Source: Paludibacter sp. (lineage in GTDB: Bacteria > Bacteroidota > Bacteroidia > Bacteroidales > Paludibacteraceae). From it: a stretch of DNA of 10,005 nucleotides. Shown here piece by piece: positions 7,770 to 10,005 of this stretch. The translations under genes and the position numbers were made by a program. Location: contig JAQTOL010000085.1 in assembly GCA_028748945.1 (NCBI GenBank), positions 1 through 10,005 on the forward strand, given 5' to 3'. Position 1 is the first letter of the stretch. Each line of letters starts with the position of its first letter. A model generated the notes under the pieces. The model searched no databases. It was not told the origin of the DNA and saw nothing but the letters and a program-made list of their open reading frames with translations.

Positions 7770-10005
7770 TTATACTGTAATTTTAAATTTTTTATTTTTC
7801 AGGGTCAACATTAAAATACCGGGTAAAACGATCAATAATAAAGGCAAAGCTACAATCAATCCGCCAATAACCGCAATGGCAAGCGATTGATGCATTTGTG
7901 CGCCACTGCCAATGCCTAATGCCAAAGGAATCAGTGCAACGATAGCTCCGGTAGCTGTCATCAATTTTGGACGTAAACGTGCGGAAATGGCAAAAATCAA
8001 TGCCTGCTTAACATTGGAATGTTTTAATTCTGTCAGGAACTGCTGGATGGTAAAGATACTGTTCTCGCCGATAATACCGACAATCATAATCAAACCGGTA
8101 TAACTGCCTACATTCAGTGCCGAGTGGGTGATAAATAAGGCCACAACACCACCGACAATTCCGAGCGAACTGATAAAGATGACAATAAAAGAAAGTTTCA
8201 GGTCTTTGAACATGAACAATACAACCGTAAAAACCAATAAGGCGGCAATCAACAAAATCTTCAACAATTCGGCAAAGGATTGTTGTTGTTCGGCATAAGA
8301 ACCGCCATATACAATCTGGTAGGAGGAAGGCAGACTGATTTGATCCAGTTTATGCCGGATATCTTTCATTACACTCCCCAAATCACGTTCGTTCAACCGG
8401 GCTGAAACTACGCCCATGGTTTGAAGATTTTCGCGCTCTATTTCGGCAACTCCGCTTTGAATGCTAAAATCGGCCAACTGATTGATAGAAACATAATCAC
8501 CGGTCGATGTGCAAATTTTCACTTCTTTCATTTTAGCAACCGGCGTTTGATTATTCAGGGGGAAAATCATACGGATATCGGTTAATTGCTCCTTTTCGGG
8601 GATGGAACCAACTACCTGACCGGATAGATAGGTTTCCATTTGACTTTGCAGATCGGAAGGTGTAAGCCCGTACTGTTTCAACACCGCTTCGTTTGGAATT
8701 ATTTTTAACATCGGCCCGGCAATGACAATGCCATCGAAAACGTCGGCAGTTCCTTTTACTGTTTCAAGACTGTCGGCAACCTGCCTTGACAATGCCTGCA
8801 ACTTTTCAGTATTATCTCCGAAGATTTTTATTTCAACGGGTTGCACACTGCTCATCAAATCGCCCAGCATATCGGTAATTACCTGGCCAAAATCTACTGT
8901 CAGCGCCGGCAACGCTTTTTCTACTTTCTTCCGAATTTCATCCGAAACCTGATCGGTGCTTTTCTTTCGATTTTTATTTAATTCAATCAGATAATCGCCC
9001 CGGTTCGGTTCGGTAATAAAAAATCCCATTTGTGTTCCGGTACGGCGTGAATAAGTTTTCACTTCCGGCGTTTTATCTAAAATCTGATCGACTTCATTGA
9101 GCATTCGGTCGGTTTCTTCGAGCGAAGTTCCCGGAGGGGAATTATAATCCATTACGATGGAGCCTTCATCCATATCGGGCAAAAAACCGGTTTGTAATTT
9201 TGGCAATATAAGTACCAGACTTATTATCAGTATCAATACAAAACCCACACTGAACATGGGACGTGAGATAAAAAAGTTGATCCAACTGTGTGTTTTAACC
9301 GGATGAACTTCAGTCTTTTCAGAGAAGGCTTTATTTTTGGATAATAACAGATAAATGACTGGTAATCCGAGCCAGGTAACGATAAATGAACAAGCCAGCG
9401 TGATGATCATGGTCTCGGTAAGAATCTTGAAATAAGCACCTGCCACCCCGGACATCAATTCAAAAGGAAAAAGAATCACGATGGTACTTAACGAGGAGCT
9501 GACCATGGAAGGCAGCAGGAACTGAATGGCTTTGCCTACCAATTCCTTCGGTTTCCGATCCGGATATTCTTCATGCGTTCGGTGAATCTGTTCCACGACA
9601 ATAATCGCATCGTCAATTATCAATCCGATGGATGCAGCTATGGCACCAATGGTCATAATATTAAAATCGAAACCAACAACCGTGAGCGCCAGAAAAGTGA
9701 GTGCGAGTGTGAGCGGAATGGTTATCAACAAAACAGTTCCTGCTTTTATTGAACGCAAGAATAAAAGCACCACAACAATGGCCAGTACCAATCCAATCCA
9801 CAGCACATCAATAATGCTGCGAATGCTGTCGTGCACAAATTCAGCCTGATTGTAATAAGGTTTCAGTACGACCCCTTTTGGGAGAATTTTATTGAGCTCG
9901 TCTACTTTTTCGGAAACCCGTGCAGCAACATCAATTAAATTCGCGTTGGGTTGTTTCAGAACGGCAACCAACGGAACATTTTTACCATCGGCTTTAATTT
10001 TTATG
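7770..10005 (-). CDS. RND-family efflux permease, CusA/CzcA-related, 5'-partial
   Basis: Inner-membrane proton-driven pump subunit that would work with a periplasmic adaptor and an outer-membrane channel. 744 residues are visible of about 1020-1050; the first ~280-300 lie beyond the window edge, and the TTG at 9971 is only an internal Leu codon. Visible parts are the end of the first porter domain, TM2-TM7 (including IGLIIDDAIIVVE), the second large periplasmic porter/docking region (GFLPDMDEGSI, PEVKTYSRRTGT, KIFGDN, YGLTPSDLQ), and the last five membrane segments. Porter sequences resemble metal-exporting HME-RND pumps. Relay residues matching CusA D405/E939/K984 appear present: Asp at 9612-9614, Glu in GIIGEN at 8064-8066, Lys in RPKLMT at 7965-7967. 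TM4 also carries a neighbouring second Asp (DD), as in AcrB-type drug pumps. The substrate cannot be assigned. The PagL-like gene follows after 1 base; adaptor and channel genes would be expected upstream, outside the window. Confidence 0.92.
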   Translation of the reverse strand, partial: IKIKADGKNVPLVAVLKQPNANLIDVAARVSEKVDELNKILPKGVVLKPYYNQAEFVHDSIRSIIDVLWIGLVLAIVVVLLFLRSIKAGTVLLITIPLTLALTFLALTVVGFDFNIMTIGAIAASIGLIIDDAIIVVEQIHRTHEEYPDRKPKELVGKAIQFLLPSMVSSSLSTIVILFPFELMSGVAGAYFKILTETMIITLACSFIVTWLGLPVIYLLLSKNKAFSEKTEVHPVKTHSWINFFISRPMFSVGFVLILIISLVLILPKLQTGFLPDMDEGSIVMDYNSPPGTSLEETDRMLNEVDQILDKTPEVKTYSRRTGTQMGFFITEPNRGDYLIELNKNRKKSTDQVSDEIRKKVEKALPALTVDFGQVITDMLGDLMSSVQPVEIKIFGDNTEKLQALSRQVADSLETVKGTADVFDGIVIAGPMLKIIPNEAVLKQYGLTPSDLQSQMETYLSGQVVGSIPEKEQLTDIRMIFPLNNQTPVAKMKEVKICTSTGDYVSINQLADFSIQSGVAEIERENLQTMGVVSARLNERDLGSVMKDIRHKLDQISLPSSYQIVYGGSYAEQQQSFAELLKILLIAALLVFTVVLFMFKDLKLSFIVIFISSLGIVGGVVALFITHSALNVGSYTGLIMIVGIIGENSIFTIQQFLTELKHSNVKQALIFAISARLRPKLMTATGAIVALIPLALGIGSGAQMHQSLAIAVIGGLIVALPLLLIVLPGILMLTLKNKKFKITV

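Noticed and set aside
9969..9971. TTG as start codon of the RND permease
   Set aside because: The frame stays open to the window edge, and about 280-300 N-terminal residues typical of the family would be missing; the gene is cut by the window.

Overview
The window looks like a chromosomal segment of a Bacteroidota bacterium, probably class Bacteroidia. The evidence is a separate flavoprotein and iron-sulfur subunit of the Bacteroidetes type of succinate dehydrogenase/fumarate reductase, a DUF3857/transglutaminase/TPR exported protein, promoter-like TAnnTTTG elements instead of E. coli-type boxes, and weak use of Shine-Dalgarno sites. The genus cannot be told from this sequence alone.

Left part (1-2515, + strand): the 3' portion of sdhA (its first ~130 codons lie outside the window) and complete sdhB, ending at a strong, symmetric stem-loop terminator. 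The cytochrome b subunit is not in the window and would be expected upstream. The 119-bp sdhA-sdhB spacer is unusual. It starts at the sdhA stop codon, ends just before the sdhB start, and consists of two diverged, inverted copies of a GC-rich palindromic element around an AT-rich core, like a short interspersed repeat or REP doublet.

Middle part (2570-6430, - strand): one very large gene for an exported protein with N-terminal helical repeats, a jelly-roll-like domain, more TPRs, a DUF3857 domain, a transglutaminase-like domain with a complete Cys-His-Asp triad, and a C-terminal beta region. It converges on sdhB, and the terminator between them probably serves both. It has its own probable promoter region at 6400-6470. 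The start is placed at 6331, because that is where the signal peptide begins.

Right part (6578-10005, - strand): an operon of an RND efflux permease (N-terminus outside the window) followed after 1 nt by a PagL-like outer-membrane beta-barrel (lipid A deacylase/acyloxyacyl hydrolase family). It ends at a perfect 15-bp stem-loop. The RND protein keeps the Asp/Glu/Lys proton-relay residues of CusA but apparently not its full methionine triad. The PagL-like protein keeps the His-x-Ser-Asn motif but has Asn where PagL has its catalytic Glu.

No clearly new multi-gene system is visible. The points most worth a second look are the repeat doublet inside the sdh operon, the altered PagL active site, and the tight coupling of an efflux pump to an outer-membrane lipid-modifying-type enzyme. 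All intergenic gaps are under 300 bases, and no tRNA, rRNA, CRISPR array or transposase gene was seen.
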